The position numbers were made by a program, and so were the translations under genes. DNA of 53,420 bases, taken from NCBI GenBank assembly GCA_938015805.1, contig CALLXF010000012.1, positions 1 through 53,420 on the forward strand, written 5' to 3'. The stretch is from an uncultured Saprospiraceae bacterium (GTDB lineage Bacteria > Bacteroidota > Bacteroidia > Chitinophagales > Saprospiraceae). The notes under the pieces were generated by a model, which saw nothing but the letters and a program-made list of their open reading frames with translations, was not told where the DNA came from and searched no databases. Positions within the stretch are counted from its first letter, which is position 1. The number at the start of each line of letters is the position of its first letter. Of the stretch, positions 31,295-41,531 are shown in pieces.

Positions 31295-33526
31295 ATGAAA
31301 GCTGCAAAAGTATTGCCATTATTGATAATATGTTTCCTTTTAAACGGAGTAAATTCCATTTCTGCCCAAAAGGAGATAAATCTCGAAGATATATGGAAGA
31401 ATTATACGTTTTATCCTAAATCAGTTCCTGGTTTTAACTTCATGAATGATGGTCGTCATTACACCCGTTTAGAAGATAATACGATAAAAAGATACGATCT
31501 CACATCGGGAAACTATGTCGATGATATTTTTATTGGCTCAAGCCAGCATAATATAGAAGGTTTTGATGGGAAAATTGCTGGGTACACTTTTTCCAATGAT
31601 GAGAATAGAATTATGATAAAGTCGCAGTCCGAGCAAATCTATAGACGTAGTTCGAGAGCAAAATTCTATGTTTACGATCGAAAGTCTAAAAAGCTACAAG
31701 CGATATATGATGGGGATAAAATTCAGTATGCAACATTTTCACCTGATGCTACTAAAGTTGCCTATGTTTGGAAAAATGATGTTTATTGGTATGATCTTAA
31801 TACAAAAGAAACATTTCCGATTACTACCGATGGTAAAGAAAATGAGATCATAAATGGAAGTACCGACTGGGTGTACGAGGAGGAATTTTCTTTTGTAAAA
31901 GCTTTTGAATGGTCACCAGATAATAATAAAATTGCCTTTATCCGTTTTGATGAGAAAGAGGTGCCAGAGTTTACCATGACCGCTCACAACGGAGGTATGT
32001 ATCCAGAATATCACACTTGGAAATATCCTAAAGTGGGAGAGAAAAATGCTAAAGTATCAGTACACATCTATCATTTAAAATCTGATAAAACAGTAGATGT
32101 AAATGCTGGTGATATGACTGAGATGTATGTGCCTCGTATAAAGTGGACACACGGTAATAAATTATGTATTACGAAAATGAACCGCCATCAAAATGATCTA
32201 CAGTTATTATTGGCGGAAGCCAAAACAGGACAGACCACAGAATTACTAAATGAAAAATCAAAGTACTATATCGACGTTACCGATAATCTTACCTTTCTGA
32301 AAAACGGAAAAGAATTTATCTGGACTTCTGAGCAAGATGGATTTAATCATATCTATTTATATGATATGAATGGAAAAGTAAAAAAACAATTGACTAAAGG
32401 TAATTACGATGTTACAGGTTTTTATGGCCTTGACGAAAAAAACAAAAGAGTCTTTTATCAGGCTGCGGAAAAATCGCCGATGGTAAAGCATGTATATTCT
32501 GTAGATCTAAGAGGTAAAAAGAAATCTCAACATTCTAAGGTAGAGGGTACGAGTCGAGCACAATTTAGTAGCACTTATGACTATTATGTTCTGACGCATA
32601 GTGATATTAATACGCCGAGTACTTACAACGTTTATAACCGTAATGACATATTAGTCCGAGCGATAGAAAATAACGCTGGCTTAAAAAAACTACAAGAGGA
32701 TTATGGGACGCAAAAAATGGAATTCTTTTCATTTAAAACGTCAGAGGGAGTCGAGCTCAATGGATGGATCCTTAAACCAAAAAACTTTAAAGCAAATGGT
32801 CAGTACCCTGTTTTTATGACTCAGTATAGTGGGCCAGGTAGCCAATCCGTTACTGACGGATGGAAAGGAAATAATTACTGGTGGTATCAGATGCTAGCCC
32901 AGCAGGGTTATGTGGTTGCGTGTGTAGATCCTAGAGGTACAGGAGCTAGAGGAGAAGAGTTCAAAAAAATGACCTATCTAGAGTTAGGAAAATATGAAAC
33001 GATCGATCAGATCGAAGCCGCTAAATATCTAGGTGGACTTCCATTTACAGATAAAAACAGAATAGGGATTTTTGGGTGGTCCTATGGTGGATACATGTCG
33101 AGCTTATGTATTCTTAAAGGAAATGATACTTTTAAAGCAGCTATTGCTGTGGCTCCTGTAACAAGTTGGAAGTGGTATGATACGATATACACGGAAAGGT
33201 ATATGCGTACGGTAGAGGAAAATAAATCTGGTTATGCTGATAACTCACCGATATACTTTGCGGATCGTTTAAAAGGTAATTATTTACTCATACATGGAGA
33301 CGGAGATGATAATGTACATTACCAGCATACAGTAGAAATGGCAAATGCACTGATCTCTGCAAATAAGCAATACGATACTTACGTTTACCCTAATCGTAAT
33401 CATGGGATCTATGGAGATAATGCAAGACTACATCTCTATACTAAAATGACTAATTTCTTAAACGAAAAATTAAAAGCAGGTAACTGGGATTATTTAGATA
33501 ATGAGTCGACAGGGATAAAACCATAA
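31295..33526 (+). CDS. exported S9 family peptidase, dipeptidyl-peptidase IV-like
   Basis: Releases dipeptides from proteins or peptides in the periplasm. The ATG at 31295 is chosen because a signal peptide (VLPLLIICFLLNGVNSISAQ) begins there. An upstream extension would overlap fbp. The product has 743 aa: N-terminal beta-propeller (DPPIV_N, residues about 60-490), then an alpha/beta-hydrolase domain with S596 in GWSYGGY, D671 in GDGDDNVHY and H703 in NRNHGIYG. The DWVYEEEF segment, with the paired Glu that bind the substrate N-terminus, is present. It contains two palindromic-word variants. Confidence 0.95.
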   Translation: MKAAKVLPLLIICFLLNGVNSISAQKEINLEDIWKNYTFYPKSVPGFNFMNDGRHYTRLEDNTIKRYDLTSGNYVDDIFIGSSQHNIEGFDGKIAGYTFSNDENRIMIKSQSEQIYRRSSRAKFYVYDRKSKKLQAIYDGDKIQYATFSPDATKVAYVWKNDVYWYDLNTKETFPITTDGKENEIINGSTDWVYEEEFSFVKAFEWSPDNNKIAFIRFDEKEVPEFTMTAHNGGMYPEYHTWKYPKVGEKNAKVSVHIYHLKSDKTVDVNAGDMTEMYVPRIKWTHGNKLCITKMNRHQNDLQLLLAEAKTGQTTELLNEKSKYYIDVTDNLTFLKNGKEFIWTSEQDGFNHIYLYDMNGKVKKQLTKGNYDVTGFYGLDEKNKRVFYQAAEKSPMVKHVYSVDLRGKKKSQHSKVEGTSRAQFSSTYDYYVLTHSDINTPSTYNVYNRNDILVRAIENNAGLKKLQEDYGTQKMEFFSFKTSEGVELNGWILKPKNFKANGQYPVFMTQYSGPGSQSVTDGWKGNNYWWYQMLAQQGYVVACVDPRGTGARGEEFKKMTYLELGKYETIDQIEAAKYLGGLPFTDKNRIGIFGWSYGGYMSSLCILKGNDTFKAAIAVAPVTSWKWYDTIYTERYMRTVEENKSGYADNSPIYFADRLKGNYLLIHGDGDDNVHYQHTVEMANALISANKQYDTYVYPNRNHGIYGDNARLHLYTKMTNFLNEKLKAGNWDYLDNESTGIKP
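31533..31546. repeat. palindromic word variant in the S9 gene (first)
   Basis: TTGGC-TCAA-GCCAG: same stem apart from one base, different tetraloop. Confidence 0.35.
32210..32223. repeat. palindromic word variant in the S9 gene (second)
   Basis: TTGGC-GGAA-GCCAA: perfect stem with another GNRA loop (GGAA). It encodes LAEAK. Confidence 0.55.
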
Positions 33527-33741
33527 ACTTATTTCTAATCACTATTTCTATCTATTCATTGCTGTTTTTTAGTAATGCATAAATTTTTACTTAAGTGGTA
33601 GTATGGTTTTATAATTATTTGTAGAAATTTTAGATTTGGTCGAACTATCTAATCATTTCTGAGTATATCTAGGTATTAAACAAGTGGTCCTAAGAAATTG
33701 CCTCAGCTCATTAAGCATTACTTATTTATAAATCACCGGAA

Positions 33742-34608
33742 ATGGAAGAACAATTAGGAAAATCGGTAGAAAAGGTATCTGGAAAGTTAACTGGATGGGT
33801 AGATTTGCTCGTGGTCAATTTGCCTAATATAGTTTTAGCCCTCATTATATTTATAGTAGCTTATTACGGATCGCAAAAACTAAGTACTCTAGTTAAGAGA
33901 ATGCTTAGGAATAAGATTAAGCAACATTCGATACGTGGATTAATAGGGAATATTATTTCTATTGTTACGATCTGTCTGGGTCTTTTTTTAGCATTGAGTG
34001 TTCTTAATTTGGACAAGGCCCTATCCTCGATTTTGGCTGGTGCAGGAGTGGCGGGTCTTGCAGTAGGACTGGCATTACAAGGAACTATTGCAAATACTTT
34101 TTCTGGTATCTTTCTGGCAGTAAAGGATATACTTAATGTAAATGACTTTGTAGAAACTAATGGATATCGAGGTACCGTACAGAGTATAAATTTGCGATAT
34201 GTAACCTTAAAAGAAAGTGATAACAATCTGGTTGTCATCCCTAATAATCTCGTTGTCGATAATCCGTTTAAAAATTTTGGTTTAACTACTCAAATAAGAA
34301 CTACCATAAAGTGTGGAGTCGGATATGATTCTGATTTAAAGCAGGTGCAAAAACTGGCCACTGACACGATTGCAGCAGCATTTCCGCAAGGAGAGAAAGA
34401 GGTAGAATTTCATTATTTGGAATTTGGAGATAGTTCGATAAATTTTCAAATTCGATTCTGGGTAGATGCTACAAAAAATAGAACACAGCTAGAGGCAAAG
34501 AGTCAGGCCATTATACTTATCAAAGAGGTATTTGATAAAAATAATATAGACATACCGTATCCTATAAGGACATTGATTAGTAAATCTAGCGATGATAAAA
34601 TAGTCTAG
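33742..34608 (+). CDS. MscS-type small-conductance mechanosensitive channel
   Basis: A 288-aa inner-membrane channel that opens on hypo-osmotic shock. Three helices (about 25-45, 70-90, 98-125); the pore-lining third helix has the glycine/alanine-rich AGAGVAGLAVGLALQGTI. The beta domain begins GTIANTFSGIFLAVKD. The gene is preceded by a 215-bp gap with a TAGATTTG box at 33631. It is convergent with the DASS transporter gene. Confidence 0.93.
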   Translation: MEEQLGKSVEKVSGKLTGWVDLLVVNLPNIVLALIIFIVAYYGSQKLSTLVKRMLRNKIKQHSIRGLIGNIISIVTICLGLFLALSVLNLDKALSSILAGAGVAGLAVGLALQGTIANTFSGIFLAVKDILNVNDFVETNGYRGTVQSINLRYVTLKESDNNLVVIPNNLVVDNPFKNFGLTTQIRTTIKCGVGYDSDLKQVQKLATDTIAAAFPQGEKEVEFHYLEFGDSSINFQIRFWVDATKNRTQLEAKSQAIILIKEVFDKNNIDIPYPIRTLISKSSDDKIV

Positions 34609-34640
34609 TAGGCTTAATGGCATTCTTTTAATACCTTGAT

Positions 34641-36428
34641 TTACATCGAATAAATAATAGGTATGAGTAAAGCTGAGGAGATCCATAGTATAAGCGATAA
34701 CAGCCCTCCTACGATCATAAAATCTCTAAATCTGTATATACCCATACCATAAACTATTGTATTCGTTTGGTAGCCGATAGGTGTAAAAAAACTAAAATTG
34801 GCGGCAAGCATGATCACCACTAAAAAGGGAATAGGATTTATATTTAGGCCGTTAGCTAGTGATATGGCTATGGGTGTAATTATTATGGCGGTGGCATTAT
34901 TAGAGAGTACACCACTAACTAACATTGTTACTAAGAAAAGAGCTCCTATAATCAGATTAGAATTTAAGTCCTGAAAAACGCGTAGTAAAATTTCTCCCAA
35001 GTATTTATCAGCACCTGTATTAGACATTGCAATTCCTAAGGGTAATAAACCTACTAGTAGAAAAATGATTTGCCAGTTTATAGATTCATAGGCATGCTGT
35101 AGCGTCACTGTCTGAGTTACTAGGTGCAGTGCAACTCCTAAAAGGGCACTTTCTAAAATCGGAAGTACAGAAGTAGCAGCAAGGGCAATAACCAGTAGAA
35201 GTATGCCTAGGGTGATATACTTTTTACTGCTTCTTACATTAGGATGATCCATATGATCCATAATAAGACTGGTATCATTATAATTCCAGTTATCATCATT
35301 ATTTCCATCTAACTGTATAATCAGTCGATCTCCAGGATCGATTCTTACTCGACTTATCCTATCTTCTACAAATTTTCCAGATGCATTAAATATACTCCGA
35401 TGCTTATTTATGGCTAGGGGCATACCTCCTTCTAAATCGCTGGAGTCTAAATCCCCAAAATCTCTACCGATAAGATTAGAGTCAGGAAGAATTAATAGTT
35501 CTATAATATCACCATTAAAATCGTCGTCAGTATTATCCTGATTTTCCGATATGGATTCAAAATGTTTTTGGTTATTAAGAGACAGTAATTTATCTCTATG
35601 TGAACTCACCACTAAAATATCGTTTTTCTTGAATTTTTGCCAATAGGAAGGATGACGAATGACTCTTTTTCCTCTTTTTATCTGTAGTAAATTAAGCTGA
35701 CTATCATTGTATAGTGCAGAAGATTTATAAGATTTACCGATGATGGGATTATTTCCTAGTACTTTAAAATAAGATATATACCGGGCCACTGGTTTTCTAT
35801 TTGCGTAATCGAGATTCTTTTTCTTGAGTAGAAAAATAGAGAATAAAGAGATTGAAAAAATACCTATAACGAGTAAGCATGAGGCTAGTAAAGTAACCTC
35901 AAAGAAATCAAAACCCTCTAATCCATTTGCAATAGCAATTTGATTTACGATCAGGTTTGTGCTCGTACCCATCAGCGTACAACTACCTCCTAAAATTCCG
36001 GCAAAAGAAATAGGCATCATATATTTTTCTAACGAAATATTAAACTTCTTGCTAATTTCTGGCATGATCCTCACAAATAATATCACCACTGCAGTTGTAC
36101 TCGAGAATGCCGATATAATTCCCACTACTAACATAAGGGTGGGCAAGGAAATCTGTAGTGGCCACTTTATTATGGGTAACAAAAAATCCGACAAAAGTCC
36201 TATAGTTCCATTAGACTCTAATGCGGCGGTAATGATCATAAGAGATATGATCGTAATAACTGCTGGATTACTAAATCCAGATATGGCCTCTTCACCGCTG
36301 ACTAAACCAGTTAGAAATAGAGATACCATTACTAAAAACGCAATCTTATCTACAGAAAATATCTCAGTAATAAACATCAACGTAGATATTCCGATGATCG
36401 TAAATAATATGATAATATGTACGTCCAA
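34641..36428 (-). CDS. DASS/SLC13-type transporter with two TrkA-C domains
   Basis: A 595-aa membrane protein of the divalent anion:Na+ symporter group. Membrane helices at 1-210 and 410-595 are separated by two cytoplasmic TrkA_C/RCK-like domains (about 215-395, IELLILPDSNLIGRDF, SRVRIDPGDRLIIQL). TTG at 36428 is taken as the start because a stop codon is immediately upstream and the following residues match the family N-terminus (LFITE). Substrate (sulfate or dicarboxylate) cannot be told from sequence. Confidence 0.9.
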   Translation of the reverse strand: MDVHIIILFTIIGISTLMFITEIFSVDKIAFLVMVSLFLTGLVSGEEAISGFSNPAVITIISLMIITAALESNGTIGLLSDFLLPIIKWPLQISLPTLMLVVGIISAFSSTTAVVILFVRIMPEISKKFNISLEKYMMPISFAGILGGSCTLMGTSTNLIVNQIAIANGLEGFDFFEVTLLASCLLVIGIFSISLFSIFLLKKKNLDYANRKPVARYISYFKVLGNNPIIGKSYKSSALYNDSQLNLLQIKRGKRVIRHPSYWQKFKKNDILVVSSHRDKLLSLNNQKHFESISENQDNTDDDFNGDIIELLILPDSNLIGRDFGDLDSSDLEGGMPLAINKHRSIFNASGKFVEDRISRVRIDPGDRLIIQLDGNNDDNWNYNDTSLIMDHMDHPNVRSSKKYITLGILLLVIALAATSVLPILESALLGVALHLVTQTVTLQHAYESINWQIIFLLVGLLPLGIAMSNTGADKYLGEILLRVFQDLNSNLIIGALFLVTMLVSGVLSNNATAIIITPIAISLANGLNINPIPFLVVIMLAANFSFFTPIGYQTNTIVYGMGIYRFRDFMIVGGLLSLILWISSALLIPIIYSM

Positions 36429-36713
36429 TTACTTAGTTTTTCTTATCTCTTTTTGATTAAAATCTAGTTTCTGACCACGCACTAAAACACGCTTTCTGAT
36501 TTGGTAAATATAAGAAACCCATTAATAAACATGCAGATTAAAATGGGTAGACTAGAGAACTAGGTAAGAAGCATAAATTTATTTAATAATGGTCACTTAT
36601 TTTACGCACTTTTACGGAGTAAATTACAAAAGGATTATCGATTAATTGGATCGAACAAATATTGTTTACCTTGGTTTGATAATAGCGTTACATCGGTTAA
36701 TTAAATATGGGCA

Positions 36714-39700
36714 TTGAGCTTAAGAAAGAAGATTTACAGAGCTGTAATTTTTACGTTTATTTTTCTGCTGATCATGATGGCGGTCTTATATCTAGCGTTG
36801 CAAACTTCGTACGTACAGAATAAGATAAAAATAAAAGTACTCGAGATCCTAAGCAATAAATATGAGGCTGAGTGGGCGATAGATGATATCAAGTTTGATT
36901 TTTTTGATGAGCTACATTTAGAAGGCATACTTTTTAGAGATCAGGAAGGAGATACTTTATTATCCGCAAAATCCTTACACATCGATATCGGAGTGTTAAG
37001 TCTAATGCAAAAGTCAGTGCATCTGGATCAGGTGATATTATCCGATGCTCATATTGAGCTATACGTTTTAGAGGATGGTGTGATGAATTATCAATTTTTG
37101 TTAGACGAAAAGTCGACAACAAAATCTAATGTCGATGATGATAATCTTGAGAATAGCTCTGGATGGAATTTTGGCATATCGGTTATCGATATTCCACATT
37201 CGAGCATCAGGTATGAGACCTTAGACATGCGGATGGATCATGATCATCAAGAGTTTAAAATAGATTTTTCTGACTTAGATTTGGGAAACAAACGTATACT
37301 TATAAGCGACATATATTTAAACAAAGCAAGTACTCTGTTATCTATTAGTTCGCAGAAAGAGTCCAACGATACAGATTTTATTTTTCCAGATATAGGGTGG
37401 GAGATAGGAGTCTCTGATTTGGGTATCAGTGATACAGATTTTTCTTATCAGCAAGGGAATAGATCACATCGAGCTACTAATCTAAATCTTAATATCTTAA
37501 ATGTAAATATCGCAGATAAATCTATCGAAGCAGATATTAAAAAAATCGCCGCAGGTTATAATGATCTTATCGTCTTTAAAAATATAGAGGGTAATGTCCA
37601 GTTAATAGAGGATCAGTTAGCTATTAAGAATTTAGAGGTTCTGACTAATAGTGATAAACTTTCTGTTACTACACTTGAGGGTGGTTTAAATGCTATGGAA
37701 TGGGATATAAGCAAATTAGATTTACATATATCGCCTACTACTATACGTGATTTTTATAGTTTCATTCCAAAAGGCATTTATTTAAATCAGGAAGATATTT
37801 TATTGGCTACAGCCAATGAGATACATTATTCCAGAACTAACATAGCTGCTTCTAACTTATCGATTACTTATGGGGATATCATAAACACACGTTTGTCTTT
37901 AAAAACAATTTACGATCACCAGGGAATAAATAGTTTAGAAACAGAAATTAGTACATTAGATGCTAGGCCATTACAGTTAGATCTTGCTTTAGAGGCATTT
38001 GAATGGCCAGACAGTCTGCGACATGTAGATCACATAGAAATGAGTGGTAGAATAACAGGTGATCAAAAAACATTATATCTTAAAGACATTATTTTACAGG
38101 CTGATCATTTAGGTAATTTATCTTTTGGTGGGAAAATTAAACATTGGCGAAAGCCAAATGATATTGCTTACAACTTGACTATAAAAAGTTTATCCTCCAC
38201 CGCAGAAAGTATACCAATAGCTAAGGTTCCATCTCTTGCTTTTGATAGTTTAAAAAATATATCTTTTGCAGGATCTTTAGAAGGGACGCTGATGAATAGT
38301 AAAATCATAGGTTCTCTAGAGACGACTTTAGGAACAATGGATTTAGACGCTTACTTTCAGAATTTAGATAAGTTGGATAGCCTTCAGTATCGTGGGAAAG
38401 TAGTTCTAAAGCAATTTGATATCGGTACCTTTTTGAAGAATAAAGAACTCGATAAAGTATCGTTAAATCTTATGGCGATCGGAAAGGGTATCTCCTTAGC
38501 TACCATAGATGCATCTCTAAATGGAGAAGTTACGCAGTTTAGTTATAAGGATTATTTATATGATGACCTTAGTATTGCAGCTGATATTAATCAGAATAAA
38601 ATAGATGGTCAGTTAAGTATTAAAGATGAACATATAGATTTAAATTATGACGGTATTATTGATCTGAGTAATGGGGGAATTCTATTAGATTTTGAAAGTC
38701 AGGTAAACCATTTTCGTCCTCAAGCACTCGATCTTTATACTACGGATTTAAACATATCAGGATCTATTAAAAGCAAACTTAGATTTCCTTTTAATGAAGG
38801 CCAAAAAGGAAATTTTACAATTCGTAATTTGTTACTAAATAATGTGACAGACACAGTTACTGTAGATTCTTTTTTAATAATAGCTTATAAGGAAAGGGAT
38901 AGCACTTACGTGAATATTTCCTCCGATTTTATGAATGCCCAAGTAGATGGTTTATTCGATATCAGGGAATTGCCAGCAGCGTTTGCGAGTATGCTAGATA
39001 TGGATAATTTTGGCAAAATTGGAGATTCTGAGGTGAATTCGCGTTATTTAAATATAGAGGCTGACATTAATAATCTAAGGCCTTTAGATATTATTTTAGG
39101 GAGAGATGTTTTGTTACTTGATAACGCAAAAATTAGTTCGAGTATAGACTTTAGTTCTAAAGATATAGATGGAGATATTTCTATTGATAGTTTGTTTTAC
39201 GATCAGTTTTTTGCTGAGAAAATTACCATCACTATAGATCAGAAAGAAGGGGCGTATTTCCTAAATATAGATGCTGATAATAATAGTTATGCGGGTAATG
39301 ATATTCCTATAATTGATATTAATAACGTTTATCGTGATAATATATTAGATAGTCGTTTTATAGCAAAGGATAAGGATGCTCTTCCCAGGATAAAATTTGC
39401 AACTCTTTATTCTAAACAGGATAGTTTTCATAGTATAGCTCTGCAGGATAGTCTAGTTTTAAATCGTAAGGAGTGGATGGCTCAGGCTGGTAATCAGATA
39501 AAGATATATCCTTTTAAATTTATAGTAGACAATCTAGAGATCACTGATCAGAACGAATTTCTAAAAGTACAATCGACTGATGATACCGGAGACCAACTGG
39601 CAATCAACTTTAATAATTTTAATATTGGGCAGTTTAGTACATTAATAACTGGAGAGCCTTCTGATTTTAAGGGAGATATAAATGGTGATTTTACTATAAA

Positions 39701-41531
39701 AGGTCTTAATACAGAGGTATACTACACTACAAATATTATTATCGATGATCTCGAGTATAAAGAAAATAAAGTCGGAGCTATTAATTTACAGGCTAGAGAT
39801 AATCCCCAGACTAATTTGCTGACCGCAGACATTTCTCTAGTAGGTCCTAATAATGATCTCAATGTAAACGGATCGTATAATATCGAGAGCCGAATATTTG
39901 ATTTTTCTCTAGATATAAACAAGGTGGAATTACAATTACTGGATCCGTTTATGTCAGATTTTATGACTGATAGCAAAGGATCTGTAAATGGAGAAGCCAG
40001 TCTTACTGGTTCGCCGGAGAAACCTATCTTGGATGGATATTTAAATTTGCAAGATGTGTTTACCACTATAGTAGTAAATAAATCACGATACGGAATTGAA
40101 AATCACAGAATAAAATTTAATAATAAATCGATTACTTTAGGGGAGTTACCTATAACAGATAATCAGGGAAACAAAGCATTAGTATCAGGTCGTATCGATC
40201 ATAATTATCTGAGTGATATGACGCTCGACTTAAAATTATTTACAGATAAATTTACATTTCTCAATACTAAAAAAACGGACAATGATATTTTTTATGGAAA
40301 GCTAAAGCTAAAAGCAGCAGCTGATATCACTGGTCCGATTTCTCTTCTGGATGTAAATATTAGAGCATCTACTCTTGATAGCTCGGCTATAAGCATCTCT
40401 CCTTTTTCTGCAGAAAAATATCTACAACAGGAGAGTTTTGTAAAATATGGAACTCCTGAAATCGATGAGGGAAAAAACCAAGAATCATTATTAAAGTTAG
40501 CTCAGCAATATCCATTTAAAGTAAATTTAATACTTAGTGCTACGGATAAAGTAGATGTAAATTTTATCGTGGATCCTGTAACAGGAGATAACATAAAAAT
40601 AAAAGGGGATGGCGATCTTCGTGTAGTTTTATCACCTGACGGACAGCAAGAGATTTATGGATTATATACAGTGTCAGAGGGGAATTATTTTTTCTCTTAT
40701 GGTGATTTTGTAAAACGTACTTTTGCGATCAGCCCAGGAAGTACATTACGGTTTAATGGTGATCCTTTAAATGCTGTATTAGATATAGATGCGGTTTATA
40801 GTGTAAACACCACCACTTACGAGCTGATAAAAAACGAAGTAGCTTTTGATCAGTCTGAGATAAGTGCGAGTAAAGAAAGAACAAATGTTAATGTCATTTT
40901 ATCACTTTCTGGAACCATTAGTGCTCCTGAGATAAATCTAGATATAAAAATTCCAGATCAGGAATCTACCTCCGTCGCATCTCTGATGAACTTAAAACTA
41001 AACGAGCTGAGAAATGACCCTAACGAACTTAATAATCAGGTTTTTGGGTTATTGATTTTTAATAGTTTTATAGTTCAGGATAATACTACATCATCTTTTA
41101 GTAGTGTAGGATCAGGTATTGCATATAGTAGTTTATCTAATCTGGTTTCAGGCCAGTTAAATAAGCTAGCGGGCAAAGCATTAAAAGGTGTCGATGTAAA
41201 CGTAAATGTTAATTCGTATGAATCGGAATATATAGACAATGGAAATGGTGGTAACATCACTGAGATCGGAGTACAGTTAAAAAAGCAATTATTTAATGAT
41301 CGACTATCCATCTCTGCTGTAGGAAATGTAGATATCAGCAATAGTGACGAGAGTAGTTATGCTGGCTTTTTAGGTGATTTTATCGTAGAGTATAAACTCA
41401 CAGAAGACGGTACTTATAGGTTAAAAGTGTTTTCTAAAAGTGATTATGATCAGTTGTTAAATGAAAATACAAATAGAAATGGGGTGAGTATATTTTTTAA
41501 TAAAAGCTTTGATTCTAAGAAAGATGATTAG
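36714..41531 (+). CDS. tamB: TamB/AsmA-like translocation-assembly protein
   Basis: A 1605-aa protein with an N-terminal signal anchor (residues 8-30), a very long beta-taco of repeated beta segments, and a C-terminal DUF490/TamB domain (about 1280-1600, VDVNFIVDPVTG, SEGNYFFSYGDFVKRTF). Spans the periplasm and, with its TamA partner, supports lipid transport or outer-membrane insertion. TTG 36714 is the start; a nearby ATG at 36707 is in another frame. It overlaps the TamA gene, and contains one exact palindromic word, read as HWRKPN. Confidence 0.9.
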   Translation: MSLRKKIYRAVIFTFIFLLIMMAVLYLALQTSYVQNKIKIKVLEILSNKYEAEWAIDDIKFDFFDELHLEGILFRDQEGDTLLSAKSLHIDIGVLSLMQKSVHLDQVILSDAHIELYVLEDGVMNYQFLLDEKSTTKSNVDDDNLENSSGWNFGISVIDIPHSSIRYETLDMRMDHDHQEFKIDFSDLDLGNKRILISDIYLNKASTLLSISSQKESNDTDFIFPDIGWEIGVSDLGISDTDFSYQQGNRSHRATNLNLNILNVNIADKSIEADIKKIAAGYNDLIVFKNIEGNVQLIEDQLAIKNLEVLTNSDKLSVTTLEGGLNAMEWDISKLDLHISPTTIRDFYSFIPKGIYLNQEDILLATANEIHYSRTNIAASNLSITYGDIINTRLSLKTIYDHQGINSLETEISTLDARPLQLDLALEAFEWPDSLRHVDHIEMSGRITGDQKTLYLKDIILQADHLGNLSFGGKIKHWRKPNDIAYNLTIKSLSSTAESIPIAKVPSLAFDSLKNISFAGSLEGTLMNSKIIGSLETTLGTMDLDAYFQNLDKLDSLQYRGKVVLKQFDIGTFLKNKELDKVSLNLMAIGKGISLATIDASLNGEVTQFSYKDYLYDDLSIAADINQNKIDGQLSIKDEHIDLNYDGIIDLSNGGILLDFESQVNHFRPQALDLYTTDLNISGSIKSKLRFPFNEGQKGNFTIRNLLLNNVTDTVTVDSFLIIAYKERDSTYVNISSDFMNAQVDGLFDIRELPAAFASMLDMDNFGKIGDSEVNSRYLNIEADINNLRPLDIILGRDVLLLDNAKISSSIDFSSKDIDGDISIDSLFYDQFFAEKITITIDQKEGAYFLNIDADNNSYAGNDIPIIDINNVYRDNILDSRFIAKDKDALPRIKFATLYSKQDSFHSIALQDSLVLNRKEWMAQAGNQIKIYPFKFIVDNLEITDQNEFLKVQSTDDTGDQLAINFNNFNIGQFSTLITGEPSDFKGDINGDFTIKGLNTEVYYTTNIIIDDLEYKENKVGAINLQARDNPQTNLLTADISLVGPNNDLNVNGSYNIESRIFDFSLDINKVELQLLDPFMSDFMTDSKGSVNGEASLTGSPEKPILDGYLNLQDVFTTIVVNKSRYGIENHRIKFNNKSITLGELPITDNQGNKALVSGRIDHNYLSDMTLDLKLFTDKFTFLNTKKTDNDIFYGKLKLKAAADITGPISLLDVNIRASTLDSSAISISPFSAEKYLQQESFVKYGTPEIDEGKNQESLLKLAQQYPFKVNLILSATDKVDVNFIVDPVTGDNIKIKGDGDLRVVLSPDGQQEIYGLYTVSEGNYFFSYGDFVKRTFAISPGSTLRFNGDPLNAVLDIDAVYSVNTTTYELIKNEVAFDQSEISASKERTNVNVILSLSGTISAPEINLDIKIPDQESTSVASLMNLKLNELRNDPNELNNQVFGLLIFNSFIVQDNTTSSFSSVGSGIAYSSLSNLVSGQLNKLAGKALKGVDVNVNVNSYESEYIDNGNGGNITEIGVQLKKQLFNDRLSISAVGNVDISNSDESSYAGFLGDFIVEYKLTEDGTYRLKVFSKSDYDQLLNENTNRNGVSIFFNKSFDSKKDD
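38142..38158 (+). repeat. dispersed palindromic word inside tamB, exact copy
   Basis: CATTGGCGAAAGCCAAA in frame within tamB, coding for HWRKP and the first two bases of an Asn codon. It shows that the word is tolerated in coding DNA. Confidence 0.75.
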